Shown here: in pieces, positions 39,511 through 49,965 of the stretch | How the letters are laid out: each line of letters begins with the position of its first letter | Numbering within the stretch: position 1 is the stretch's first letter | NCBI GenBank assembly: GCA_963575745.1 | Contig: CAUYUJ010000336.1 | Location: forward strand, 1,164,247 to 1,214,246 | Origin: Prorocentrum cordatum | Lineage: Eukaryota > Sar > Dinophyceae > Prorocentrales > Prorocentraceae | Direction of reading: 5' to 3' | DNA length: 50,000 bases | The notes under the pieces: model-generated | Seen by the model: the letters and a program-made list of their open reading frames with translations, nothing else | Told to the model about the DNA's origin: nothing | Databases searched by the model: none | Position numbers and translations under genes: made by a program

Positions 39511-40147
39511 GATGCCATGCTATGATATGCTATGCTGCGCTATGATGCGCTATGGTATGATATGCTATGCTATGCTAGGCTGCGCTAGGCTGCGCTACGT
39601 ATGCTAGGCTATGATAGTATATGTTATGGTGTGTCATGATATGCTATGCTATGATATGCTGCGTTATGTTATGCTATGATATGCTATACTATGATATGCT
39701 GCACCGTGCTATGATATGCTATGTTATGTTATGATATGCTATGCTGCGCTATGCTGTGCTATGCTATGCGATGCTATGCTATGCTGCGCTATGATATGCT
39801 ATGCTGCGCTATGCTATGGTATGCTGTGCTATGCTATGCTGCGCTGTGCTATGCTAAGCTAAGCTATGCTATGCTATGCTATGCTATGCTGCGCTATGAT
39901 ATGCTATGCTATGATATGCTATACGATGCTGCGCTATGATTACTGCGCTATGCTATGCTATGCTATGCTATGCTAGGTTATGCTAATGCTGCGTTAAGCT
40001 AAGCTAAGCTGAGCTACGCTAAGCTAAGCTAAGCTAGGCTCAGCTAAGCTAAGCTAAGCTAAGCTAGGCTAAGCTAAGCTAAGCTAAGATAAGCTAAGCT
40101 AAGTTTAGCTAGGCTAAGCTAAGATGAGATAAGCAACGCTAAGCTAA
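39511..40147. repeat. Long degenerate GCTAT/GCTAA pentamer array
   Basis: About 640 bases. The first two thirds are GCTATGCTATGATATGCTGC-like. From about 39975 the unit changes to GCTAA (AAGCTAAGCT). It is the reverse complement of the ATAGC theme inside both D1 repeats. Confidence 0.95.
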
Positions 40148-40492
40148 AAGGACGTCACTGGGGGAACCACGGGGCGGATGTCGGAGGAACCGCCCAGGAC
40201 GGGTTGCACTGCCGGGCCCTTTGCAAACAGGGTAAGAACCCTTCTAGGCAGAGCCTAGGTAGGGAATTAATGACGCAGTCGCGACCGCCGGTGAGCTTCA
40301 CATTCAAGTCATACTGGTTTGTGCTGGGGATCCGCGGTGTTGGCGTCGTTTTATCTGTTCAGTTTCGGTCATGTTCCCGTTTCGAGTTTCCTGATAAAAT
40401 TCTGGGGAGCCCTGACCTTGGCAATGTGCGATATTGAACGAATATGTGCTAACTCCTTTTCTTCCGCCCGTGTCAATATTGAGTTATGTCTA
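40148..40492. other. No gene recognised
   Basis: Unique-looking sequence of more moderate GC. A plus frame at 40204-40437 has no motif. Confidence 0.5.
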
Positions 40493-40707
40493 TGTTGTCC
40501 TGTGTGTTAGCACAGCTCAGCCGATTTAGCATAGCATGATGTGTTGCACGCAGTTGCTTCACATATGTCTGTAACATTGCCATTTGATGTTCAGGGGGCC
40601 CTGAGTCAGGTAAAAGGTTGCGTATCTCACGAGCTGATACGATAAAACAACATAATCTGTCCTATCGAATACACCCCGAGGAGACTGCGTGGGCTGCCAT
40701 CGGTTGA
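40493..40707 (+). repeat. Dispersed repeat family D2, copy 2
   Basis: It matches 30315-30540 in the same orientation at roughly 80% identity by eye, with a few indels (for example a deletion after GAGTCAGG). The palindrome of copy 1 has decayed here to CAGGGGGGCCCTG. Confidence 0.85.
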
Positions 40708-40939
40708 GCGCCAGCGGCCTCACTCTTGTCCACAACTGCGGGGTGCTGCGCGCCGTCCATCGCCCGCTAAGCGGGCCAGGGGGCACCCAAAGGCTTGGGC
40801 CCAGCAAACGTGAGGTGACACTTGGGGCGACACGCCCGCCGCGGAGGCAGTCTGGCAGGCCGGCCCGCGGCGCCTGCGGCAGGGATCCTCTCGGAGGGCC
40901 GCAGCAGCGCGGTCTCTTCGTCCTCCAGGGCGGCCGTCG

Positions 40940-41270
40940 GGGCCCGCGAGGTGGTGAGGGGTCGAGGGGAGGGCAGGGGATGGGGAGGGGAGGGGGCAGG
41001 GAGGGAGGAGGGGAGGGGAAGGATCGAGGGGAGGGCGGAGGACGGAGGGAAGGGGGGTTAAGGGGGGAGGAGGAAGGGGGGGGAACGGGGGTGCAGGGGG
41101 GGAGGAAAGGAGGCGTGGAAGGAGGGGAGGGGCGAGTGAGGGGGAGGAGGGGTGAGATGAGGGATGGGCAGGAGGGGAAGGGCGAGGGATTGGAAGGAGG
41201 GGGAGGAGGGGGACATAGAGGGGGGAGAATATGAGGGGGGGCGAGGGGAGGGGGGGAGGGCAAGCTAGGT
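40940..41270. repeat. G/GA-rich purine tract
   Basis: Irregular GGGGAGG and GGAGGG for about 330 bases, ending at the start of D1 copy 2. The minus frames here are Pro/Ser/Leu artefacts. Confidence 0.92.
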
Positions 41271-41380
41271 GCGCTCGCGTCATATCTGACATCCTACCCC
41301 TCCCTCCCATCCCTTACCATGGCGTAGATCAACTCGCACAGTCGGATGACGAGCAGGGCAATTATCCCGAAAGGGTACGC

Positions 41381-41690
41381 GATGCATTGTAGAGCACGGC
41401 ATGGCATGGCGTAGAATAGCACCGCAAAGCGTAGTATGTCACAGCATGGCGTGGCGTTGCGTAGTGAAGAATTGCATCACAAAGCTTTGCAACGCAAAGC
41501 ATGGCATCGCACAGCGGCCCCGAACAGAACATTGCATAGCATGGCGTTGAAGATCAAAGCGTAGCATGGCATAGCACGACGTGGCACTTTAGCACTGCAT
41601 ATCACAGCTTCAGCTGGCATCGCGAAGCGGAACGCAACCTAGCATTGCATTGCATTGCATGCCGTGGCATGGCACGGGAAATAATGCCAA
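41381..41690. repeat. Degenerate ATGGC/ATAGC pentamer array
   Basis: Phrases like GGCATGGCATGGCGTAG and GCATTGCATTGCATTGCATG, part of D1 copy 2. Confidence 0.88.
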
Positions 41691-41694
41691 CGCT

Positions 41695-41860
41695 GCAGCG
41701 GGAGCACGATTCGGAACGAGCGGAAGCGCGGAAATGAGGCCAGCGCTGCAGCGGGAGTACGATTCGGAACGAGCGGAAGCACGGAGATGAGGCCAGCGCT
41801 GCAGCGGGAGCACGATTCGGAACGAGCGGGGCCCGAAAATGAGGCCGGCACCTCAGCGAA
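41695..41860 (+). repeat. 53-base tandem repeat, three copies
   Basis: Copies start at 41695, 41748 and 41801, each opening GCAGCGGGAG and closing with GAGGCC(A/G)GC. The first two are about 92% identical; the third decays at its end. D1 copy 1 has a more diverged 51-52 base version, so the tandem either expanded here or was homogenised. Confidence 0.92.
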
Positions 41861-41974
41861 AACCCAACTCCGGGAAATCCTATGTAAAAAACAGTACGCG
41901 GGGGGGGGGGCGAACACTCCCAACCCGTCATCAGGGGAAGGAGGAGAGTAGTATTCATATTGAGCAATTGTGAA

Positions 41975-42330
41975 AGATGGAAGGAGGGAAGGAGGGGAAG
42001 TAGAGGAAGGAGGGGAGGGACGAGGGGGGAGAGGAAAAACGGCCAGAGAGGTTCCCGGTTGGCTGTTTTCAGCATGAGCTTTGATCCGCGTCAGCTTGAT
42101 TCATGTTCGGGGAGGGGGAGGGGGAGGGTGATGAGTAGGAGTAGGAAGGATGGGAGGAGCTGGAGGAAGTGGAGGATATTCCTCCACTTACACTAGGATC
42201 CGGCGGGGTGGCCAGAGAACGGCGAGCAGCCGCAGTCATGCGGGGAAGACAAAATGGCAAGCTCCATACAATGGAAATTGGTCCACCAGAAACCCACCAC
42301 AAAAAACCTAACCCTGAAATCCGCCGAAGT
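41975..42330. other. No gene recognised
   Basis: Purine-rich start (41975-42040), then mixed sequence with a GGA stretch at 42105-42180. No domain in any frame. Confidence 0.5.
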
Positions 42331-42387
42331 TTCTTGGTCCAGGGTTGGGATTCTTGCACTTCGACTGCAAACCGTGGGGCCACAAGA

Positions 42388-42665
42388 ACGTGTAAGGGGT
42401 GTGCCGAGATGGACCCGACGCTTTCGGTAGGGCCGCTCTGTGGAGCCACGACATGTGCAAAAGGTGTACGGACATGGGCCCGACGCCTTCGTTGGTCAAC
42501 CCTGTTGGACAACGGAACACGTAAAAGGGTACTTCGAAATTGACCCGCGGCTTTCGGCGGAGCTTGTAGGGGCAGGGAAACGTGCGAGAGGCGTGCCGAA
42601 ATTGACCCGACGCCTCCGGTGGGGTCCCCTAGTGAGGCCACGACACGCGTGAGGAGTGTAAAACA
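42388..42665. repeat. Degenerate 63-base tandem repeat
   Basis: The phrase A-C-R-Y-G-T ... ATGGACCCGACG / ATTGACCCGACG recurs with starts at 42388, 42451, 42517, 42580 and 42643, steps of 63, 66, 63 and 63. All are multiples of three, so a minus frame (42641-42069) reads through with a 21-residue periodicity (for example VGSISAR, VGSISAH). No domain. Confidence 0.8.
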
Positions 42666-42839
42666 TTGGTACGCTTCCTGAATACGCTGCGAGAAAGTCT
42701 CGAGCGGAAACCGTCGGCGTAGTTATTACTGTTGGGGCGGGGGGGCCTGGTGTGCTTGAATTTCGTATGTTCAATTCCTACCAGTTTCTGCCCAGCCCAC
42801 CGGCCACCCGGAAAGCCAGGAACACCCAGCACGCTCACA

Positions 42840-43330
42840 TCTCCAAGACGGCCACAGTGGCCCCAAAATGACCTCAAAGACCCTCTAACACGGCCTGGAT
42901 GGCCCAAGGTGGCCTCCAAGACGCTTCCACGACGTCCAAGATGGCCCCAAGACGGTCGAAGATGTCTTCCGGACGGCCCAAGGGCCCCCTGAGGTACACG
43001 ACAGGGCTCTAAGAGGAACTCCAGGAGGCCAAAGTCAGCCGACCCCTTGTGAGCCTTTAAGCGCTCCTGCCCCAACGCGGCCCAAAGAGTTCTCCAAGAG
43101 AGCCCCGACACGGGCCACGAAGGCCCTCACACCGCCCAAGAGGACCCCACGGCCGCTCACGATGCCGTTGAAGCGCTCTAAGCGGGGGCCTTGACAGAAA
43201 CCCCTGACCTGAGATGTCGAAGTCTCCGCTTCGGGGAGCCCCAAAGACCCTCCAACAAAAACTCCAAGACAGGCCACGAGGCCGGACCGCCCGACAAGCC
43301 CCCAAACGGCTCCCCAGAGGCACCCACGAA
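42840..43330. repeat. Degenerate CCAAGACGGCCCC repeat, site 2
   Basis: CCAAGANGGCCNC, GGCCCCAAGACGG and similar phrases recur irregularly every 20-33 bases for almost 500 bases. The reverse complement resembles the motif at 34250-34415. Confidence 0.7.
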
Positions 43331-44767
43331 ACCCTACGACTACCTTCCCCCCCCTATGGATTCCCAGAACCCCTTCCGAAGAAAGCCCAAGAAACATCCC
43401 TGACTACTCTGACCCACAACCCAAGCCGGACTGCTGGATGAACCGAAAACTATGAGATATTCCACGGTCTGGAACCCCTCCCCTCGTCCTTTTCATAATT
43501 TGTCATGGTTGCCCTCTTCCTCTTTGCTTTCCCCTCCTGGTCCCATCTGTGCAGGAATCGTTGCGCGTAGCGCCATTGCTGATTCGATCTCCCATGCGGT
43601 CGCCCGAACATGTATCATTCGCATGACTTGCAGTTTTAGGTTCCGTCTTCCTTGGCGCGCGCGACGTTGCCACACGCCACGGGTAACGCCGTCTTTGGCA
43701 TTTGTTTGGCACGAGCCGCTGCGCTGTCACGCCTGCCACATGCGCGCTATGATTCCGAGGTCCTTGCCATCTCCGCATGCCAATCTGGCCCCGTTCCCCG
43801 CCAGGTAATGCCCCGCCGGGTTCTGATTCAAGTGGCCCGCGTTCCATAAAGGTCGCCCCGCAACCTGCGGCGCAACACGTCAGTGGATTCGTTTCCGCCT
43901 CTGACTTCGGTTTCGGATCGTTTGGCTCGCGCGTCAACTTCTAACGCTCCCCCGCGCATTTCAGACGCGGCAACTCACAAAACTTTGCGCTTCTCTGTAA
44001 TTCCGACATCTCCGCCATATCATCCAAGGGCGACGCGCACTTGCCGCTCGAACGTCGCACTGTGCCGACGCTCTCCTTAAACTGCGCGCCGTCGCAGCGA
44101 GATGCCTGCTGCGCTCTGCGACGGCTGCACTTCGCGCAACGCATGATTCGAATGCTGCCTCGGCTCCTCCGAATCGCCAACTCCCGCGTTTCCCCGGTCG
44201 CCCCCGTGCCACGTCCGCCCCTCGCCCTCCCGCTCGGTTCCATATGTGTTGCGCGCATTGTGCCATTTTTCGCTCGCGACTTTCCATGGCCACCGCGCGT
44301 TCTCTACAAAAAGATGGCCTCTCCCCCCTCCGGGGGGATCAATGAACCTCCACGCCTTCGCGCCCGCGCGATGGCAGCGTGCCTTGACGCCGAACTTGCG
44401 CCGCGCCCCCTTTCAGGGTCCGCCATGACTGCGCCCGCCGCCAGGCATCGCGCAGCGTGCGCTGCGACTGCCAGCGACGGCGCGACCATGAGCAGCGCAC
44501 GAATCGCGCCCGCTGCCAGGGGCCTCCGATGCCGCCCAGGAACCGCCGCCGCCCTTTCGATGAAGAGATGGGGTGCTACCTGAGCCCCCAGCCTGGCAGG
44601 TGTCATTCCTTCGCGTGGAAGTCTAGCACAACCAAACCCCCTCGTCTTCATCTCCTCCGACCACGTCTTCGTGCAACGCGCATGCGCGAATCGTCGCTGC
44701 GCGCCCGCGCAGAAACTGAACCTTCGACCAGCCTGAGCAGCCCCCAAGCGGACATGCCTTCTGCCGC

Positions 44768-44801
44768 CTGGGATATCGCACCCCTTGCCGCGATATCCCA
44801 G
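44768..44801. repeat. Perfect 12-bp stem with 10-base loop
   Basis: CTGGGATATCGC (44768-44779), a 10-base loop, then GCGATATCCCAG (44790-44801). Exact complement. Confidence 0.9.
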
Positions 44802-45275
44802 ACATCGCGCGTTGTCCTTCGCTGCGCACGGCTTTCTCTGTTCCTACACGGCTTCTACGCACTCTCGCCATCCATCCCGAAGCTATGCAATGCCTCCTCC
44901 GCATTCCCTCGGCGCCGAACATCGCCGCGCCGCGCTTCGCCTTTCGCCCGCGAAACCCGCGCGCCCGGTGGCCTCCGACGCAAGAGTTAGTGCAAACGTT
45001 ATGTCAGCGCTGCCTCGCCGAAAGTCGTCTTGCGCTCCAAAGAACAGGTCGTCTTGGTCTTCCAAGCGCATGCGCTCCGTCAGCTCAGCCATCCCCCGCG
45101 CTGCCCCTGCGACCCCAGGCCCCCAGACGTTTTCTCGCGTTCTCCGGGCACGACGCGGGCAGCGCATTGATTGGCGTTCCCGACGACGGCCCCAGCTGAT
45201 GAGAATCTCCGCATGACGATGCGCGCGCGCCCGCCAGCCTGTCCACGCCGCCCCCCAATCTTCGAGTCTCATGCC

Positions 45276-45354
45276 GCTGGCGCGAACGACCGCGCATTCG
45301 AACCTGGCATCAAGCTGGCGCGAACGACCGCGCATTCGAACCTGGCATCAAGCT
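45276..45354 (+). repeat. Exact 38-base tandem duplication
   Basis: 45277-45314 and 45315-45352 are identical, beginning CTGGCGCGAACGACC. Exact identity in a region of otherwise old repeats suggests a recent slip. Confidence 0.97.
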
Positions 45355-45616
45355 ATGGAAAGAAACTTACGCCCACAATGCTCCCCGTCAACAATCCACT
45401 ACTTCCGCGGTGACATTCGCCGCGCTGTCATGTCCGCTTTGCCGTCTCCGTCGGCTCTGCGCTGCCGCCCGCCCCAGGCGCGCGCGCCCCGCGCATTGTC
45501 CACGCCCGCGCCGAACGCGCCGTGGATCGCATGCCCGTCGAGGGCTTGCTTGTCTGTGGCCTGCGAGGCCGATGCCTGGGGGCCCGCGCCCCGCGCCCGC
45601 CCCGCCCCCCTCTTGA

Positions 45617-46246
45617 TCAAACAAATCCTTCTGGGTCTTGCCCGCGACGAAGCTCCGCGAAATCCCCGGGCCGCCGCGCAGCGCCTGCAGGGGGGAGCCC
45701 ATGCATGTCGGCGCGTCTCTTGCCCGCCCTCTTCCCCCGCGCAGGGGCCGACATGTCCTTCGCCAGAATCAGATCATCCGCCAGCGATTGTTTCCCCACC
45801 GTCGCACGCTGGGCACCATTGTCTCCCTTCCAGCCACCACCTATGAAGCGCCCTCCGCTTCCGCCCCACCGTTTTCGCCCTGGGCCCTCGACGCCGCGGA
45901 CGCCGTCGGCGCCCCCCGCGCCTGGAACCACCCCGCTTCGCCGACCCGCCCACCCCGCCCCCCCGATTCGCGCCCTCGCCCCGCGCGGCGCCCCGTCTTG
46001 CCATCGCCTCCCGACTTGTTTCTCGTCCTCCGCGACGGCGTTCGTCCGTTGTCCTCTTTCTTCATGGGCGCGCCCCCGACGCGCGCCTGCTGCCCGGCGG
46101 CCGCGCCAGATTCTCGGGCCCAACCCTTCGTCGCTGCGCATCTCGCCCACGCGCTTCGCGAGGTCTTCGTCTGCGACTGGTCGCAGGTCCACGGCGCCCA
46201 GGTCAGTCTGCGCGCGTGGCGCGAACGCTAGAATGCGCATCATCAA
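45617..46246 (-). CDS. Candidate minus-strand open frame, unknown
   Basis: A 209-codon frame (first ATG at about 46243) beginning MMRILAFAPRAQTDLGAVDL and ending near QDPEGFV. Compared with other frames in this block it has a more balanced amino-acid mix in two places: VADEDLAKRVGEMRSDEGLG, and ATVGKQSLADDLILAKDMSA. I know no family that matches. A plus frame (45638-46231) covers the same DNA, so this is a guess at the likelier strand. Confidence 0.2.
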   Translation of the reverse strand: MMMRILAFAPRAQTDLGAVDLRPVADEDLAKRVGEMRSDEGLGPRIWRGRRAAGARRGRAHEERGQRTNAVAEDEKQVGRRWQDGAPRGARARIGGAGWAGRRSGVVPGAGGADGVRGVEGPGRKRWGGSGGRFIGGGWKGDNGAQRATVGKQSLADDLILAKDMSAPARGKRAGKRRADMHGLPPAGAARRPGDFAELRRGQDPEGFV

Positions 46247-48578
46247 CGGAAGACCGCGCCCCCCTTCTCGCCCCGCCCCGCGCCTCGGCTGCGGCGCCCA
46301 ATGAAGACTTGGAGCCCTCGGGCGCTCGGCTCGCCCCGCGCAAGCGGCAAGCGCCCGCGCGTGCCCCGAGGCTTCTTCCCCGGGTCATCGGGGACAGGCG
46401 TCCGCGAGTCTCGCCCACCATCCTTCATCGCGTAGTCTAACCCCCGCAACTAAGCGCGCGCCGCATTGCGCGCCACCCTCGCCAATGCGCACTGTCTCGC
46501 GGCCCACGCCGCGGACCTTCTGAACGCCCGACGGCGCCAACGTCGCCCGGCACTCATGTCATCGCTGCCAGCCGCCGACAGCACCCACCGCCGCGGGGAT
46601 AGGGAGCCACTCCCACTCGCCAATATCGCAGGCACTCGCACTGCGACAAGAACGCCAGGCCGAGCGCTCCCGGTTCGCCCACAAGACGCATGCCGCACAA
46701 GTGCGCAGGGCCATTCGAAGACATTCGCATCTTCTTCGACCCCTCCCGCCCATCTTCCTCCAGTGCCCTGGCGGGGCCACGGGCGCACCTCCTGCGTCTG
46801 TGCGAAGCCGCTCGGCCAAACGCGCTATGCTTCTGCGCATGGTATCATTGCTGTCTTCGCCGCCGGTCGCGGCCACTCCTCCGGCGTCACCGCGCGCGCG
46901 CGCGATCGCGCTCCTCTTCGCCGGCCGCGCAACACCCCCTTGAGCATGTCGCTGAGGAGCCTCGTCCTTTGTCTCTGTGCTCGATGCGAAGCGGTCCTGT
47001 ATTTCGTTTTTGTTCCGCCACCGCGCGGCGCCCTTCCCTGATTTCTCTCGCTTCATCGAGGGGCGAAGCGCGCCGCTTGCGCTGGTTGTCCGCCGCGCAC
47101 CCCGCCGCTGCAGCCTGCGCTCGGCATGCCACCAGCGCCGCGCTGTTGAATCGATTCGCCCCCTGGCAACGCCGCGCGCGCACGCAACTGTCGCGCGCGG
47201 CCTCCGCGAGCGGAATCATGCGCGGCATCTGCAGACCGCGGTTGAGATGTAACCCGCCGCCCCGCTCGACGCGGTCAGCATGGCGCCGCCCAAATTTACC
47301 TCCCGCATGGGCCCGCGCAGACAGACCGCGACGTTCCCCCGGCAAGCTCGGGGCACGCCTCGAGCTCTCATAATACTTCGACACAGCGCAACGCTACCGC
47401 GGTATCTATCAGCCGCGAAATGCGCGGCAACAGAAACTCTCGCGCGGTGTCAAGTCGTCCGTGCGGCAGGGCGCCAGCGGCGCCATCCGCTTCGGCCGCT
47501 TGCCCGACTGGCCCACGCGGCCCCGTCGGAACGCCTGCCCCCTCTGCGCCCGGGCGCCCAAATATGCCGGATGCCCCCGCGGCAACGATGGGCCTTCCAC
47601 GCTCGCCTCCCCCCCGCCCCCCGACGCGCGCGCGGGCCCCCTCTCGCCGCGCTGCCCCGCGCTCGCGCCTCCGTCGGCCTGTCCCGCTGCACTGGCCGCG
47701 CCGCGGCGCGGGCGCTCTGCCGCCGCCAGATCCAATGCTTTGCGACATGCAGACGGAGCTCTCTCTCTCTCCACATCCGTTCTCCTGCCGCTCCGCCTTC
47801 TCACGTCGGCGCACTCGCGGCGAGGCGCGTTCCTCTTGCGCCGCTGCTGCGCTTCTACCATTCGCTCCGGGACATCTTCCGGAAGCAGCGCCAGTTCGTG
47901 CAACGGCGCGCACAAGCGCAGACACATAATGGACACTTGCGCGTGAAAAAGCTGGCCCCCACAACGACCCGGCGCTTCGATGCCGCCGCGCACCCCGCCC
48001 GCGCGCCCTAAACGACCGTAGTCCGCGAACTCGCCGCGGACAACGCCGACTGCCCCATCGCGCGCCCAAGCGCGAGGCCACGCTCGTCTCGAACCCATCG
48101 ACGCCCCAGCGGGCCCCGAGCCAAAACTGCTCTCCTCTCGTCCGACGCGGGCGCCACTTCGACCGACGCCCACATTGGCGCTGCGCGCGTCCATCCAGAC
48201 GTCGCCCTCCTCCGCGTCCTATGTCCGACTGGCCCCGCCCCGCTTCGGCGCGCCGGTCCGCTCGCGCAGCGTCTCCTGGCGCCTCTAGCAAATGACCCGC
48301 CCGCGGCCCCCGCGACCCCCCGCGCTTTGGGCCGTGGCGCCCGCGCGCCGCAGCGCGCGCCCCTGGGCCCAGTCTTCGCGATCGCGACAGCCGCGTCGCT
48401 GCAACATGGCGTCCATCTTCGGCGCTCGGCGCGCGGATCGAGCCGCGTTGGCGCCGCGCCTCGCGAGGGTCCACACCTCGATCGCGCCCGCAATCTCGCG
48501 AGCACTGGCGCTGGCTTCCGCGGCCGGAAGCATCGCCATCAGGCCCGGCGGTCGCGCGCGCCTCGCATTTGAGAAATA

Positions 48579-48596
48579 TCCGCGAACGTTCGCGGA
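48579..48596. repeat. Perfect 18-bp palindrome
   Basis: TCCGCGAACGTTCGCGGA with no loop. It could be a protein-binding site or chance in GC-rich DNA. Confidence 0.9.
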
Positions 48597-49644
48597 GTTT
48601 CTAGTTGGCGGATCCTCGCGCGCCGCGCGACGCATCGACAATTCCCGCGGCCGCCCCCGCCAGCCCACCCCATGGCGCTCCGTCTGCCCGCCCCCCCGAA
48701 AATCTGCCGGGCGAGCTGGTCGCGCCATGTTGGCGGCACCTGGAAACAAGAACGACGACGAAGTAAAACAATTTTCCCAGCCACTCCGAATCTGCAGCCC
48801 CGCCCCGCGCGCCATCGCTCGCGCCCGCGGGTGCAGTTTCACGCGGGGCGCCCTCTGATTCACGTCGATGGCGCGCGTCCGTGCCCATCGACTCCCGCAA
48901 TCAGAACTGCGCCGTCTCGGCGCCTGCATTCGCCGCGCTGTCGCTCGTTTTCCATGTCCTTGCAAGCGCGCGCCCATCCGCAACCCTGCCGCAAGGGCGC
49001 CCGGGCCCGTCGCGCCGGCCCGCCCACGCGCGCGCGAAAATCATTGCGACGCTTTGCCACTGCAGCCTCGCGGACACCTGACGCCGCGCCCGGGGCTCCG
49101 CTCGGGTTCTCTGCGCGAGAATTACCAGACGGATACCCCAACGCACCCCGCCGAAAAGCGCTCGCGTCTGCCTCGTCTGCCGACGACTTCTCCATCGCGG
49201 GCGCGCCCGGGGGCCGCGGGCCCACCTCGCGAGCGGCCGCCGCGCAGGACCTCGCCCCCCGTCGCGAGGCGTCGCTCTCTTCTGCGCCGTGAATTTGACA
49301 GAAAACGCACTGTGGTGGAGCGGCCGGGCGACGCCTGCCGCCCGAGAAAGACGATCAGATTAATGGTCGAAGAAGGCAAGGCGAAGTATCGCGGATCGCA
49401 AAACGCGGCGCCATATGTTCGGCCCCTGGAGGCCCGCGCCCAGCCCAGGGATCGCCCAACGACGACCTGGGGCGAACGAACAACTCCCCAGGGAAGGAAA
49501 GGGGGAAGCAGGGAGCAGGGGGCGGGTCATCCCATCATTAACGCTTCGCGCATCCCCGCCAGCACATCCTGAAACACATCGCAAGGCGAGTTGCCATGAC
49601 CAGAAGTGGAGAAACATGAAGGGCAACGGCCGCCTGGCAGGTGT

Positions 49645-49795
49645 TGTCTCGGAAGTCTCCAGGGGCTGTCTCGGGTCTTTCTCGGCGCCCTTGCGGAGCC
49701 GCTTGGGGTGCTTGCTCTCGGGGCCCCTCGGGGCTCCATTGGAAGACCCAGAGGCCCTCTCCTCTCGGGGCGCCGGGGGGGCACCTGGGCCCCAC
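49645..49795. repeat. Degenerate CTCGGGGCCC repeat, site 3
   Basis: GGCTGTCTCGGG, CTTGGGGTGCTTG and CTCGGGGCCCCTCGGGG phrases, matching the style of 34250-34415. A nearby minus frame likewise reads PRGAPRA-type peptides. Confidence 0.6.
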
Positions 49796-49828
49796 GGCTC
49801 AGAAAGGAAAGGGGGGCGCCAATTCAGC

Positions 49829-49965
49829 CCCCCCCCCCCCCCCTGGAAAGCTTCAATGTAATATCTCGAGTCCCCCTTGGATCGTCCTTGCGGCGCTCTC
49901 GTCGTCGACCCCGGAAGAGAGGGGGGGGGGGTCGCGGGGCGGAAGATGGGGGGGGGGGGGGGGCA
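49829..49965. repeat. Poly-C and poly-G runs
   Basis: A run of about 17 C at 49829-49845 is followed by G runs at 49920-49930 and 49947-49963. They are complementary and about 100 bases apart. Confidence 0.9.

Larger units (their letters stand above)
41255..41975 (+). repeat. Dispersed repeat family D1, copy 2
   Basis: Same landmarks and order as 20225-21000: AGGTGCGCTCGCG, a CCTACCCC, CAGTCGGATGACGA, the pentamer array, the 53-base repeats, and GAGAGTAGTATTCA near 41945. The copies agree in order but differ in spacing, so they are old. Confidence 0.78.
43340..49640. other. GC-rich, CpG-rich block without a recognisable gene
   Basis: About 6 kb with very high GC and CpG, few microsatellites and no retroelement motif. 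Stops are rare, so most frames are open for 60-370 codons on both strands and cannot be used as evidence. Ala, Arg, Pro and Gly dominate every translation. The plus strand is clearly C-rich relative to G. It could hold exons of a minus-strand gene or be non-coding; I cannot decide. Confidence 0.5.

Noticed and set aside
39721-39939. 72-codon frame of Met, Leu, Cys, Tyr and Ala
   Set aside because: Translation of the GCTAT pentamer array.
40559-41263. 234-codon minus frame rich in Pro, Ser and Leu
   Set aside because: Produced by the G-rich purine tract of the plus strand.
47368-48474. 368-codon minus frame in the GC-rich block
   Set aside because: Arg/Ala/Gly-rich with equally open frames on the other strand; length is expected where stop codons are rare.
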